23,614 bases of DNA from a virus, in IMG/VR virus record IMGVR_UViG_3300025127_000286, positions 1 to 23,614 of that record, one strand, 5' to 3'. The notes under the pieces were generated by a model. It was not told the DNA's origin. It saw only the letters and a program-made list of their open reading frames with translations, and did no database searches. Positions 1-6,990 of the stretch are shown piece after piece (the stretch's first letter is position 1; every line of letters begins with the position of its first letter). A program made the position numbers and the translations under genes.

Positions 1-16
1 AAAATAGTTCTCCCAT
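1..16 (-). CDS. 5' end of a leftward gene, cut by the window edge
   Basis: Only the first five codons (M-G-E-L-F) are inside the window, so no function can be given. The ATG overlaps the TAA stop of the preceding leftward gene (TAATG). It is preceded by a strong Shine-Dalgarno stretch, GGGGAGGG on the minus strand, near positions 25-32. Translational coupling of this kind suggests that the leftward side is an operon of at least two genes transcribed away from the structural module. Confidence 0.45.
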
Positions 17-207
17 TATTCGCCCTCCCCTTGAGCTTCAAGAAATTGATCGTGCCTTGCTTCTGCTCTTTCGTGTTGTTCGTTTTCGTCTTGTACTCTT
101 TCCCATATCTCAACATTACTATTGCCATGCTTTGATATGAAATCTTTTAAGGTCATGTGTTCTGCGTCTTCTTGCATACCAATCAACCAATCGTTAGTCT
201 TACTCAT
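16..207 (-). CDS. Small acidic hypothetical protein (63 aa)
   Basis: I do not recognise this family. The protein is soluble, highly charged and probably helical: the second half is rich in Glu, His and Arg (ERVQDENEQHERAEARHDQF) and the end is GEGE. There is no signal peptide or membrane segment. It is the first gene of a leftward operon, and its stop overlaps the start of the next gene. The Shine-Dalgarno is weak (AGAAAG upstream of the ATG). Support is that it is the first leftward frame after a promoter-like intergenic region, is coupled to a gene with a strong ribosome site, and faces a TTGACA/GATATT promoter candidate. It could belong to the early or middle phage genes, but nothing in the sequence shows its role. 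Confidence 0.6.
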   Translation of the reverse strand: MSKTNDWLIGMQEDAEHMTLKDFISKHGNSNVEIWERVQDENEQHERAEARHDQFLEAQGEGE

Positions 208-243
208 AAGTTCTGCTTTCTGTTAGTTGTTAATCAATGACAC

Positions 244-272
244 AATATCCCATATACTTGACAAATTGTCAA
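244..272 (-). promoter_or_regulatory. Candidate leftward promoter with palindromic -35 region
   Basis: On the minus strand TTGACA (272-267) is followed after 17 nt by GATATT (249-244). This would start RNA about 30-40 nt before the 63-aa leftward gene. The -35 lies inside a perfect 7+1+7 palindrome, TTGACAA-A-TTGTCAA (258-272), so it could also be an operator. The -10 matches the consensus in only four of six bases. Confidence 0.4.
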
Positions 273-300
273 TAAATCTTTTCTGTGGATAAGTTATTTT

Positions 301-329
301 TTTACTTGACATCTCTGGGAAAATATGAT
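301..329 (+). promoter_or_regulatory. Candidate rightward promoter upstream of the NrdR-like boxes
   Basis: TTTACT (301-306), a 17-nt spacer and TATGAT (324-329) resemble a sigma70 promoter (4/6 and 5/6 matches). The predicted start, near 336, lies just before the first NrdR-like box at 341, a classical repression position. It would give the terminase transcript a leader of about 280 nt. Confidence 0.4.
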
Positions 330-340
330 ATGTCCCCGAC

Positions 341-356
341 CTACTATATCTTGTGT
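341..356 (+). promoter_or_regulatory. NrdR-box-like motif 1
   Basis: CTACTATATCTTGTGT matches the known NrdR box (acaCwAtATaTwGtgt) at nearly every core position. It is the best match of the four copies. NrdR is the bacterial ATP/dATP-sensing repressor of ribonucleotide reductase genes and binds paired boxes about three helical turns apart. Motif 2 starts 31 bp downstream. Confidence 0.6.
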
Positions 357-371
357 CCCTGCGGGACCCAC

Positions 372-387
372 CCACCACATCTAGTGT
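372..387 (+). promoter_or_regulatory. NrdR-box-like motif 2
   Basis: CCACCACATCTAGTGT keeps the CxAxATxTAGTGT core of the NrdR box. It starts 31 bp after motif 1, in the same orientation, forming the first pair. Confidence 0.6.
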
Positions 388-394
388 TTGCGAA

Positions 395-409
395 TTAGAA
401 TCATTCTAA
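395..409. repeat. 15-bp palindrome between the two box pairs
   Basis: TTAGAAT-C-ATTCTAA is a perfect 7+1+7 inverted repeat. It has the same geometry as the palindrome at 258-272 but a different sequence. It sits midway between the two motif pairs and could be a dimeric repressor operator. Confidence 0.5.
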
Positions 410-417
410 ACTGCGAC

Positions 418-433
418 CTACTACATCTAGTAT
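418..433 (+). promoter_or_regulatory. NrdR-box-like motif 3
   Basis: CTACTACATCTAGTAT shares the ACATCTAGT core with motif 2. It starts 46 bp after motif 2 and opens the second pair. Confidence 0.6.
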
Positions 434-449
434 CTCGGAGAGGGGTCCC

Positions 450-465
450 ATACCATATCTAGTAG
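450..465 (+). promoter_or_regulatory. NrdR-box-like motif 4
   Basis: ATACCATATCTAGTAG starts 32 bp after motif 3, in the same orientation. It is the weakest copy at its right end. It is flanked by inverted arms TCCCATA (446-452) and TATGGGA (475-481). Confidence 0.5.
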
Positions 466-532
466 CTTGTGCACTATGGGAGGGCCCACCCGGAAAGTCA
501 CAGCATAGGGATCCTAATATGTCATATATAGT

Positions 533-561
533 TTGATTTGGACATAGATCTGTGTTATTTT
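533..561 (+). promoter_or_regulatory. Candidate rightward promoter for terminase
   Basis: TTGATT (533-538), a 17-nt spacer and TATTTT (556-561), with an extended -10 TGT directly before it, resemble a sigma70 promoter (4/6 plus 4/6). The predicted start near 568 leaves about 50 nt of leader before the terminase ATG. Confidence 0.4.
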
Positions 562-590
562 CATTTTCACTTTTATCGAAATAAAAACGC

Positions 591-612
591 AAAAATTTTG
601 CGCAAAATTTTT
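591..612. repeat. 22-bp perfect palindrome immediately before terminase
   Basis: An A5-T4-GCGC-A4-T5 block that is its own reverse complement ends five bases before the terminase ATG and occupies the place where a Shine-Dalgarno would be. No Shine-Dalgarno is visible. It may be an operator, a translation-blocking hairpin or a packaging signal. The sequence alone does not decide. Confidence 0.55.
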
Positions 613-617
613 TTCAA

Positions 618-2084
618 ATGCTAACACCAGAACAAATAGCTAACCTCCCTGCAGATACCAAAAAAGAATATTTAAAAACAGCGTTGCTTCTAGATGAAAG
701 AAAAAAAGAAGAAGGCATAAGAAAAGACTTCCTGCAATTTGTAAAATATATGTGGCCTGATTTTATAGAAGGTGAACATCATAAAATAATGGCTGATAAA
801 TTTAATCGCGTTGCAAACGGTGAACTAAAACGATTGATCATTAACATGGCGCCGCGGCACACGAAGTCTGAGTTTGCATCAAACTTTCTACCTGCGTGGA
901 TGATTGGTAAACAACCTAACTTAAAAATAATCCAGGCCACGAACAACGCTGAGTTAGCCGTGAGATTTGGTCGTAAAGCCAAATCACTAATTGATATGGA
1001 AGACTATCAAAAAATATTTAACACAAGACTACGTGAAGATTCAAAAGCTGCAGGTAAGTGGGAGACAGATCAAGGCGGCGAATATTATGCAGCCGGTGTC
1101 GGCGGATCGATAACAGGTCGTGGTGCAGACCTATTGATCATTGATGATCCACACTCGGAACAGGACGCGATGAACATGGCTTCATACGATAGAGTTTATG
1201 AATGGTATACATCAGGACCACGACAACGTTTGCAACCTGGTGGTAGAATTATTTTAGTTATGACAAGATGGAATGTAGCTGACCTAACAGGTAAATTACA
1301 GAAAGCACAAAAAGAACCAAAGGCAGATCAGTGGGAGGTAATTGAGTTTCCGGCAGTCTTACCCTCGGGAAAACCAGTTTGGCCAGGCTATTGGAAGATT
1401 GAAGAATTAGAAGCGGTAAAAGCATCCGTGAGTATAACAAAGTGGAATGCGCAATACCAACAAAACCCAACAGCAGAAGAAGGCAGCATTATAAAACGTG
1501 AATGGTGGCAAGTGTGGGACAAAGAAGAACTACCACCTTTGATGCATGTCATACAATCTTATGACACCGCGTTTATGAAAAAAGAAACAGCAGACTACAG
1601 CGCCATAACTACCTGGGGCGTATTTCAACCAAGCGAGGACAGCGGACCGCAGCTTATCCTGGTAGATGCTATAAAAGATAGATATGAGTTTCCAGAACTA
1701 AGACGTGTTGCAAAAGAACAATACGATTATTGGAAACCGGAGTCTGTGATCATTGAGGGTAAAGCCTCGGGGTTACCGTTAACCTATGAAATGCGCAAAC
1801 TAGGGATACCAGTTATTAACTTTACACCTAGCCGTGGAAATGATAAACATACTAGAGTGAACTCTGTAGCACCGTTATTCGAAGCGGGGCAGATCTGGGC
1901 ACCAGATGCAAAGTTTGCAGAAGAGGTTATAGAGGAGTGCGCTGCATTCCCACTAGGTGAACACGATGACTTGGTGGATAGCATGACTCAAGCCGTAATG
2001 CGATTTAGACAAGGTGGTTTCATAGATCATCCAGACGACTATGAGGATGAACCGTTACCACAACAACAAAGGACGTACTATTAA
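618..2084 (+). CDS. terL: Terminase large subunit (packaging ATPase/nuclease)
   Basis: This is the motor that cuts concatemeric phage DNA and pumps it through the portal. The 488-aa length is normal for the TIGR01630-type terminase family. The N-terminal ATPase shows a Walker A-like loop MAPRHTKSE (77-85), Walker B LLIIDDP (172-178) and a TRWNVADL coupling motif (216-223). The C-terminal RNase H-like nuclease shows acidic residues in SYDTAF (D316), IIEGKASG (E380) and GEHDDLVDS (D450, D451, D454). The ATG chosen gives a full-length N-terminus, but it has no Shine-Dalgarno and follows a 22-bp palindrome, so translation may be leader-controlled. It is the first rightward gene, and its stop overlaps the portal start (TAATG). 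No small terminase subunit was recognised in the window. Confidence 0.95.
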   Translation: MLTPEQIANLPADTKKEYLKTALLLDERKKEEGIRKDFLQFVKYMWPDFIEGEHHKIMADKFNRVANGELKRLIINMAPRHTKSEFASNFLPAWMIGKQPNLKIIQATNNAELAVRFGRKAKSLIDMEDYQKIFNTRLREDSKAAGKWETDQGGEYYAAGVGGSITGRGADLLIIDDPHSEQDAMNMASYDRVYEWYTSGPRQRLQPGGRIILVMTRWNVADLTGKLQKAQKEPKADQWEVIEFPAVLPSGKPVWPGYWKIEELEAVKASVSITKWNAQYQQNPTAEEGSIIKREWWQVWDKEELPPLMHVIQSYDTAFMKKETADYSAITTWGVFQPSEDSGPQLILVDAIKDRYEFPELRRVAKEQYDYWKPESVIIEGKASGLPLTYEMRKLGIPVINFTPSRGNDKHTRVNSVAPLFEAGQIWAPDAKFAEEVIEECAAFPLGEHDDLVDSMTQAVMRFRQGGFIDHPDDYEDEPLPQQQRTYY

Positions 2085-4570
2085 TGGCGATAGACAAACC
2101 ACAAGACTTAACAAAAGAAATGCCTGTCATTGATCCAACGGTTGAAGTTCAAACACCTTTGGAAGAAGGTGTACCTGAACTAACATCTGACATGATTGAA
2201 ATGACTGATGACGGCGGCGCAGAAATTGATCTTGATCCTTCTGCAGCAGCACCTGAAGGTGGACAAAACCACGAAGCAAACTTAGCTGAATTTTTAGACG
2301 ACACTGTTTTGAACGGCATCTATGATGACCTCAAAGAAAACTACGATGATTTTAAATCATCAAGAAAAGATTGGTCCGACTCATACACCAAAGGATTAGA
2401 CTTACTTGGTTTCAAATATGAAAACAGATCAGAACCATTCAACGGCGCAAGTGGTGCGACTCATCCAGTTTTAGCAGAAGCCGTTACACAGTTTCAAGCG
2501 CTCGCATACAAAGAATTACTTCCAGCAGGTGGACCTGTTAGAACACAGATTGTTGGTGCAGTTGATCAAGCACGAGAAGATCAAGCACAACGTGTAAAAG
2601 ATTTCATGAACTATCAACTTATGATTGAGATGAAAGAGTACGAGCCAGAGTTTGATCAAATGTTATTCAACTTACCGCTCGCAGGATCAACTTTCAAAAA
2701 AGTTTATTTTGATTCTGTGATGGGTAGAACAGTTTCTAAGTTTGTGCCGGCGGAAGAGCTATTAGTTTCTTACAACGCAACATCATTAGAAGATACGGAC
2801 ACAATCATACATGTCATAAAAATATCTGAAAACGATTTGCGTAAGCAACAGGTTGCAGGCTTTTACAAAGATATGGATCTTGGAGATCCAGGATATGAAA
2901 GCAGTGATATTGAAAATAAAAAAGAAGAGATAGAGGGCGTAGAAAAAGCTAATGGTAATGAAGTGCACACGCTTCTCGAGTGTCATTGTGAATTAGAAAT
3001 TGAAGGATTCGAAGACAAAGACGAACAAGGAATGGAAACAGGAATTAAACGTCCTTACATTGTAACTCTTCACGAAGACTCAGGTGAGGTATTAGCAATC
3101 AGAAGAAACTACGGTCCGATGGATCCGTTAAAAAGAAAAAAAGAATATTTTGTGCATTTCAAATTTTTACCAGGTCTTGGGTTTTATGGATTCGGCCTTA
3201 TCCACATGATCGGCGGTTTGTCGAGAACTGCAACTGCAGCGCTTAGACAACTTTTAGACGCCGGCACCTTGTCTAATTTACCGGCCGGATTTAAACAACG
3301 AGGCATCAGAGTACGTGACGAAGCTCAACCGTTGCAGCCGGGAGAGTTCCGTGATGTTGATGCACCTGGTGGAAGTTTAAAAGACGCGTTCATGACGTTG
3401 CCTTTCAAAGAACCAAGTGGCACGCTCCTTCAATTGATGGGCGTGGTTGTACAAGCAGGACAACGTTTTGCATCAATCGCTGACATGCAGGTCGGTGATG
3501 GCAATCAAAGCGCAGCGGTAGGCACGACTATGGCGTTATTGGAGCGTGGATCGCGGGTTATGTCTGCCATACATAAAAGAATTTATGCAGCTATGAAATG
3601 TGAGTTCATGTTACTTGCGAACAACTTTGCAATTTATCTACCAAAGATGTATCCATACGATATTGTTGGTGGTCAGAGACAAGTTTTTGCACAGGACTTT
3701 GATGAAAGAGTTGACATCATACCGGTTGCAGATCCAAACATCTTTTCACAAACACAAAGAATTACAGTTGCACAAACAGAATTACAACTTGCTATGTCTA
3801 ATCCTGGTATGCACAACCTATACGAGGCTTACAGACACATGTATGAAGCTCTTGGCGTTAAAGATGTTAATAAATTACTACCGCCACCGCCTCAACCACA
3901 ACCATTAGACCCAGCAAGTGAAAATATTTTGGCCTTGAACGGCAAAAAGATACAAGCTTTCCCACAACAAGACCATCAAGCGCACATGAGAGCGCATTTA
4001 CAGTTCATGGGCACTACAATGGTGCGAAATAATCCAAAAGCACTTGGTATTTTGCAACAAAACTGCATGGAACACATAAATTTGATGTCAAATGAGCAAG
4101 TTCAGATGGAATTTGCCGAAGAAATTGCAAAAACCACAGCATTACAGCAACAAATGCAGGTTATGATGCAACAAATGGGCCCTCAAGCGCAACAAAACCC
4201 ACAATTTATGCAAATGCAGAAGGATATTCAGCAATTAGGCGTTGTTATGGAGTCAAGAAAGGCTGTTTTGATAGCTGAGTTCACAGAAGACTACGCAAAA
4301 GCAGAAAAAGAAGTTCTAAATCAGATTGAAAATGATCCTCTGCTCAAACTTAAAGATAGAGAGATAGATTTAAAAGCAAGAGAGGAGGCAAGAAAAAAAG
4401 AAGAAGCCGAAGACAAATTAAATATGGAAAAAATGAAGTTAATGCAAAATAGAAATATTTCTGAGGATAGATTGGAGCAGGATGATGAGCATGCCAAACT
4501 TAGGGCAAGTGTTTCTTTGGCAAAAAGTGGCATTCAGAAAATGAAGGCGACTGTCGTTGAGGGTCAATGA
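2084..4570 (+). CDS. Portal protein, P22-like, with long C-terminal coiled coil
   Basis: This is the dodecameric ring at the capsid vertex that passes DNA and anchors the neck. At 828 residues it fits the large P22-type portals of podoviruses. Residues 1-70 are acidic and low in complexity. The body contains family-like segments such as NRSEPFNGASGATHPVLAEA and a WING-like central region. The last third holds a Gln/Met-rich stretch (about 685-725) and a long charged coiled coil (about 750-820), compatible with a barrel/helical tail inside the head. The start overlaps the terminase stop (TAATG), and the stop overlaps the next ATG. Terminase followed by portal is the standard packaging order, which supports the call. 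Confidence 0.9.
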   Translation: MAIDKPQDLTKEMPVIDPTVEVQTPLEEGVPELTSDMIEMTDDGGAEIDLDPSAAAPEGGQNHEANLAEFLDDTVLNGIYDDLKENYDDFKSSRKDWSDSYTKGLDLLGFKYENRSEPFNGASGATHPVLAEAVTQFQALAYKELLPAGGPVRTQIVGAVDQAREDQAQRVKDFMNYQLMIEMKEYEPEFDQMLFNLPLAGSTFKKVYFDSVMGRTVSKFVPAEELLVSYNATSLEDTDTIIHVIKISENDLRKQQVAGFYKDMDLGDPGYESSDIENKKEEIEGVEKANGNEVHTLLECHCELEIEGFEDKDEQGMETGIKRPYIVTLHEDSGEVLAIRRNYGPMDPLKRKKEYFVHFKFLPGLGFYGFGLIHMIGGLSRTATAALRQLLDAGTLSNLPAGFKQRGIRVRDEAQPLQPGEFRDVDAPGGSLKDAFMTLPFKEPSGTLLQLMGVVVQAGQRFASIADMQVGDGNQSAAVGTTMALLERGSRVMSAIHKRIYAAMKCEFMLLANNFAIYLPKMYPYDIVGGQRQVFAQDFDERVDIIPVADPNIFSQTQRITVAQTELQLAMSNPGMHNLYEAYRHMYEALGVKDVNKLLPPPPQPQPLDPASENILALNGKKIQAFPQQDHQAHMRAHLQFMGTTMVRNNPKALGILQQNCMEHINLMSNEQVQMEFAEEIAKTTALQQQMQVMMQQMGPQAQQNPQFMQMQKDIQQLGVVMESRKAVLIAEFTEDYAKAEKEVLNQIENDPLLKLKDREIDLKAREEARKKEEAEDKLNMEKMKLMQNRNISEDRLEQDDEHAKLRASVSLAKSGIQKMKATVVEGQ

Positions 4571-5415
4571 TGAATAAACAAGAACAAAGAACTTTTGGAA
4601 TTACAGAAAATTTACTAAAAAAACCTATACCAAGATTTTACGGAGCAGGTGATCATAAAGTGCAACTTGCCTACATAACACCTGACGAAGCTGACTTACT
4701 TTCTGCACTAGACTTACACGGTAGTAATCCACCTAACCCTGGGCCGGAGGGTATACCAAACTTTAATGACCCAGGATTGGGGGCAAGTGGCTCAGAAATG
4801 AGTGCTGCAGAAAGAGGAGATGTTAGAGGATCTGGGTTATCTGCATCAGACGTAGCGGGAATACAAGCAGGTTTTAATGCAGCAGCAGCTGGTCAACAGG
4901 CTTCTCAAGACTTTATGGATAATCAAAATACCAGTACAACTTCGACTACTCAAACTACCACTACAGAAGATGATACTACCACCGATCCAACTTTTACAGA
5001 TAAAGTAAAAACTTATTTTAAAAATAAATTTTCACTTCCAGGTATTTTAGGGACAGCTATTGGATATGGTTTGTTTGGACCTTTTGGTGGTTACCTGGGT
5101 GGGACAATAGGTGGAACTTATGGTGATGATGATCCATCAAATGATTTTGGTGCTAATATGATGAACGCATTGAGCACTGATCTTGAAGGCCTTGGCAGTT
5201 TGTTTGGTCCAGCAGAAGACCTGGGTCCTGATAAGGGTGGCAACAATCAAGGTCCTATACTTCCCATTGATCCTGTTGAAGATCCTGTCGAAGAAATTAT
5301 AGAAGACGATGATACAGACGGTACTGGCTCTGGCTCATCAACATTAAATTTAAATCCTAACTTTGCAACATTTGGATACAATCCTATAACCAATAGCTTT
5401 GGTTTCAGGCCATGA
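4567..5415 (+). CDS. Marine-phage protein of unknown function, Gly/Asp/Thr-rich (282 aa)
   Basis: The N-terminus (about 18-65: PIPRFYGAGDHKVQLAYIT, then an LDLHGSNPPNPGP stretch) resembles a segment I associate with uncultured marine phage genomes, with no known activity. Then come a linker, a Thr/Gln run (about 117-137), a Gly-rich hydrophobic region (about 156-190: LPGILGTAIGYGLFGPFGGY), possibly membrane-interacting, and an acidic, proline-rich tail. There is no enzyme motif. It follows the portal by ATGA overlap, so it is probably co-translated with packaging/head genes. Candidates are a virion-internal or head-associated protein, but this is only inference from position. A second ATG lies at 4570. 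Confidence 0.75.
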   Translation: MMNKQEQRTFGITENLLKKPIPRFYGAGDHKVQLAYITPDEADLLSALDLHGSNPPNPGPEGIPNFNDPGLGASGSEMSAAERGDVRGSGLSASDVAGIQAGFNAAAAGQQASQDFMDNQNTSTTSTTQTTTTEDDTTTDPTFTDKVKTYFKNKFSLPGILGTAIGYGLFGPFGGYLGGTIGGTYGDDDPSNDFGANMMNALSTDLEGLGSLFGPAEDLGPDKGGNNQGPILPIDPVEDPVEEIIEDDDTDGTGSGSSTLNLNPNFATFGYNPITNSFGFRP

Positions 5416-5972
5416 GAGAATCAGATTTTATAGCACCATTGGGATTAGCGACATTGTTTGCTGCTTTAAAAGGTAGACAAAACAAAATGGATTCACAAAC
5501 AGCATACGCTAATGAAGTTGAAAGACTTAATGAGTTAGCTTTGCAATCACAAGAAGAGACAGAAGATATTAGTCCTGAACCTGAAGAACAAAAACAAGAA
5601 TTAACTTCTTCTGATCTTTTATCTGAAACGGGCAGCGATTTATTTAATTCAGCAATCTTTTCAGCTTTTATGCCAGGTGGTTTGCTGGGTAAAGGTTTAG
5701 CTTTTAACACGGGCATGTATGTTGCTACTGGTGGTGGTAATGAAACTATTCAAAACATGGTAGATGTTATTGATCCTGAAGGTTTAAGTAGAACCGTTCC
5801 GCCTAGAGGGGACGGTCCTGAATTTTTAGAAGGTATTATGGATTTTTATAGAGGTATGGCAGATGATGATGGAAAACTAGAACTGGTGCCTAATTTCTTT
5901 GCGCCAGGAGGACAAAGTCCTTACCTCGGATATAAAGATGGCGGCTTGGTAACATTATTTGAATCTAAATAA
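5412..5972 (+). CDS. Hypothetical protein with C-terminal KDGGLV motif (186 aa)
   Basis: The family is not recognised by function. The N-terminus (1-30) has a hydrophobic segment followed by basic residues. Residues 30-70 are acidic and Glu/Gln-rich. A Gly-rich hydrophobic stretch (about 83-110) could touch a membrane. The protein ends in YKDGGLVTLFESK. The DGG-[LR]-V element is echoed by the DGGRVG motifs of the protein at the right edge of the window. The start overlaps the previous stop (ATGA) and the stop overlaps the next start (TAATG). This tight coupling to neighbours suggests a role in the same particle, possibly internal, but nothing proves it. Confidence 0.7.
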   Translation: MRESDFIAPLGLATLFAALKGRQNKMDSQTAYANEVERLNELALQSQEETEDISPEPEEQKQELTSSDLLSETGSDLFNSAIFSAFMPGGLLGKGLAFNTGMYVATGGGNETIQNMVDVIDPEGLSRTVPPRGDGPEFLEGIMDFYRGMADDDGKLELVPNFFAPGGQSPYLGYKDGGLVTLFESK

Positions 5973-6163
5973 TGGCTATATCACGTTCACAAACAGGTAA
6001 AACTGTATCTAAAAAAGAAAAGAAAATCAGCAAAGTAATGCGTGAATATAAAAAAGGTAAATTAAATATTGGAAAATCTAAGAAAAAGGTTAAGAATAGA
6101 AAGCAAGCCATAGCTATCGCACTTAACGAAGCGGGTGTAAAACAAAAGAGGAGACGCACATGA
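5972..6163 (+). CDS. Small lysine-rich DUF6496-like protein (63 aa)
   Basis: The segment KVMREYKKGKLNIGKSKKKV followed by NRKQAIAIALNEAG is the signature of the DUF6496 family of small phage and bacterial proteins, whose activity is unknown. About a third of the residues are Lys or Arg, so nucleic-acid binding is a reasonable guess. The start overlaps the upstream stop (TAATG), and its end overlaps the start of a tiny membrane-protein gene (ATGA). A GAGGAG inside its 3' end serves as ribosome site for that next gene. Confidence 0.8.
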   Translation: MAISRSQTGKTVSKKEKKISKVMREYKKGKLNIGKSKKKVKNRKQAIAIALNEAGVKQKRRRT

Positions 6164-6273
6164 TCGAATCACTAAAAGCAAAAATGATTGACAAGTGGAC
6201 TGCAATGAGTTGGAAAACAAAACTTATTGGTGCAGCTATCATTGTTATAATTATCATCGGAATAATCACATAA
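6160..6273 (+). CDS. 37-aa single-span membrane peptide
   Basis: The gene was found by hand. The ATG (6160) overlaps the preceding stop and has a good Shine-Dalgarno (AGAGGAG, 6147-6153). The product has a basic/amphipathic N-terminal half with two Trp residues (MIESLKAKMIDKWTAMSWK) and one strongly hydrophobic helix (residues 22-36, rich in Ile). This is the shape of a one-span inner-membrane phage peptide. It is followed four bases later by a holin-like gene, so a role in lysis (pinholin, holin partner or antiholin) is plausible but unproven. Confidence 0.65.
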   Translation: MIESLKAKMIDKWTAMSWKTKLIGAAIIVIIIIGIIT

Positions 6274-6277
6274 ATAA

Positions 6278-6655
6278 ATGATACTTGACGTTATCAAACT
6301 AGCAGTAGGCGCTGGCACACACATAATGACAAATAGACAGAAGCGCAAAATGCTCGAGTCAGATGCAGCTATGTTGCATGCACAAAAGATGGCGAATGGA
6401 GAGGTCGAGTATCAAGCAGCTGTAAGACAATCAAATGACAAGGGATGGAAAGACGAGTTCGTTTTGATCCTCGTAAGCGCCCCAGTGATTTTATTGATAT
6501 GGTCTGTATTTTCAGACGATCCACAGATACAAGAAAAATTGCACATGTTTTTTGAACAGTTCAATAATCTGCCTTTTTGGTACCAGACGCTCTTTGTCGG
6601 AGTCGTAGCTAGTATATACGGACTCAAGGGCGTAGATATATTTAAGAAAAAGTAA
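6278..6655 (+). CDS. Putative holin-like membrane protein (125 aa)
   Basis: The N-terminal half is charged and helical (about 1-58). A hydrophobic segment follows at 61-80 (EFVLILVSAPVILLIWSVF), then a soluble amphipathic stretch and a second hydrophobic region at about 98-117 (FWYQTLFVGVVASIYGLKGV), ending in a basic FKKK. The D-E-[hydrophobic helix]-...-PxWYQ-[helix]-G-[LV]-[KR]-G layout resembles the gene-transfer-agent/phage '3TM holin' family (GTA_holin_3TM), which releases particles by permeabilising the inner membrane. No endolysin is visible beside it, so it may instead be a structural membrane protein. The Shine-Dalgarno is weak. Confidence 0.65.
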   Translation: MILDVIKLAVGAGTHIMTNRQKRKMLESDAAMLHAQKMANGEVEYQAAVRQSNDKGWKDEFVLILVSAPVILLIWSVFSDDPQIQEKLHMFFEQFNNLPFWYQTLFVGVVASIYGLKGVDIFKKK

Positions 6656-6683
6656 TTTGACTTAATCATACATCGGGGGAAAA

Positions 6684-6860
6684 ATGGGGGATGAAGATAA
6701 GCCCAAGAACCCGCTTGACGAGTTCTGGGAAAAACTAGGAGACAAGGAGAAAAAACATGTCAGAAGCTACAGACCCAATAAACGTGATATACAAGATAAA
6801 AAGGGAGATGCAGGAAATGCTCGACCAACTCGTTCAAACTCTCGCAAACGGCGGGGTTGA
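6684..6860 (+). CDS. Possible 58-aa basic-tailed protein overlapping the next gene
   Basis: This hand-read frame starts at ATG 6684 after GGGGGA and ends at TGA 6860. Its last 104 bases overlap the 77-aa gene that starts at 6757, in a different frame. The non-overlapping part (KPKNPLDEFWEKLGDKEKK) looks like real protein sequence. The overlapping part becomes very basic (SRKRRG at the end). It fills an otherwise empty 100-base gap in a tightly packed operon. The overlap makes it uncertain; it may be a short conserved N-terminal piece with a fortuitous tail. Confidence 0.45.
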   Translation: MGDEDKPKNPLDEFWEKLGDKEKKHVRSYRPNKRDIQDKKGDAGNARPTRSNSRKRRG

Positions 6861-6990
6861 CAGTATGAGCGAATATAAATATATAATAGGTAAGATCCAT
6901 GCGATCGACGCTATAAATCAGGAATTCTCTAACCTGCTAGAACCAAAGGAGCCGGATAACGATGACAACGTTACAACAATTAAAAGATAA
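6757..6990 (+). CDS. Small helical protein of unknown function (77 aa)
   Basis: The family's function is not known to me. The protein is predicted to be all helical, with a KIKREMQEMLDQLVQTLANG segment and a second helix (SEYKYIIGKIHAIDAINQEF), suggesting a small coiled-coil hairpin. It has a good ribosome site (AAGGAG, about ten bases before the ATG). Its end overlaps the GroES-like gene by 29 bases, and AAGGAG inside its 3' end serves that gene. The position between membrane/holin-like proteins and head assembly genes gives no clear functional clue. Confidence 0.75.
   Translation: MSEATDPINVIYKIKREMQEMLDQLVQTLANGGVDSMSEYKYIIGKIHAIDAINQEFSNLLEPKEPDNDDNVTTIKR

Larger units (their letters stand above)
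208..617. promoter_or_regulatory. Divergent intergenic control region between leftward operon and terminase
   Basis: These 410 bases hold no convincing gene. They separate the leftward genes from the rightward late genes. Seen directly: a 15-bp palindrome at 258-272, four copies of a 16-bp motif between 341 and 465, a second 15-bp palindrome at 395-409, a short hairpin GTCCC-TGC-GGGAC at 355-367, arms TCCCATA (446-452) and TATGGGA (475-481) around the fourth motif, and a 22-bp perfect palindrome at 591-612. Promoter-like hexamers face both ways. GC-rich patches such as GGGTCCC stand out from the AT-rich surroundings. The density of symmetrical elements suggests an operator region. A packaging (pac/cos) role next to the terminase is also possible. 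Confidence 0.7.

Noticed and set aside
401-592. Leftward 63-codon frame in the intergenic region
   Set aside because: It covers the NrdR-like boxes and palindromes, has no ribosome site, and its protein (Gly/Pro/Ser-rich, unremarkable) has no recognisable features; it is best seen as chance.
3600-3908. 102-codon rightward frame within the portal gene
   Set aside because: It lies wholly inside the portal reading frame and its His/Leu/Gln-rich translation looks like a frame shadow.
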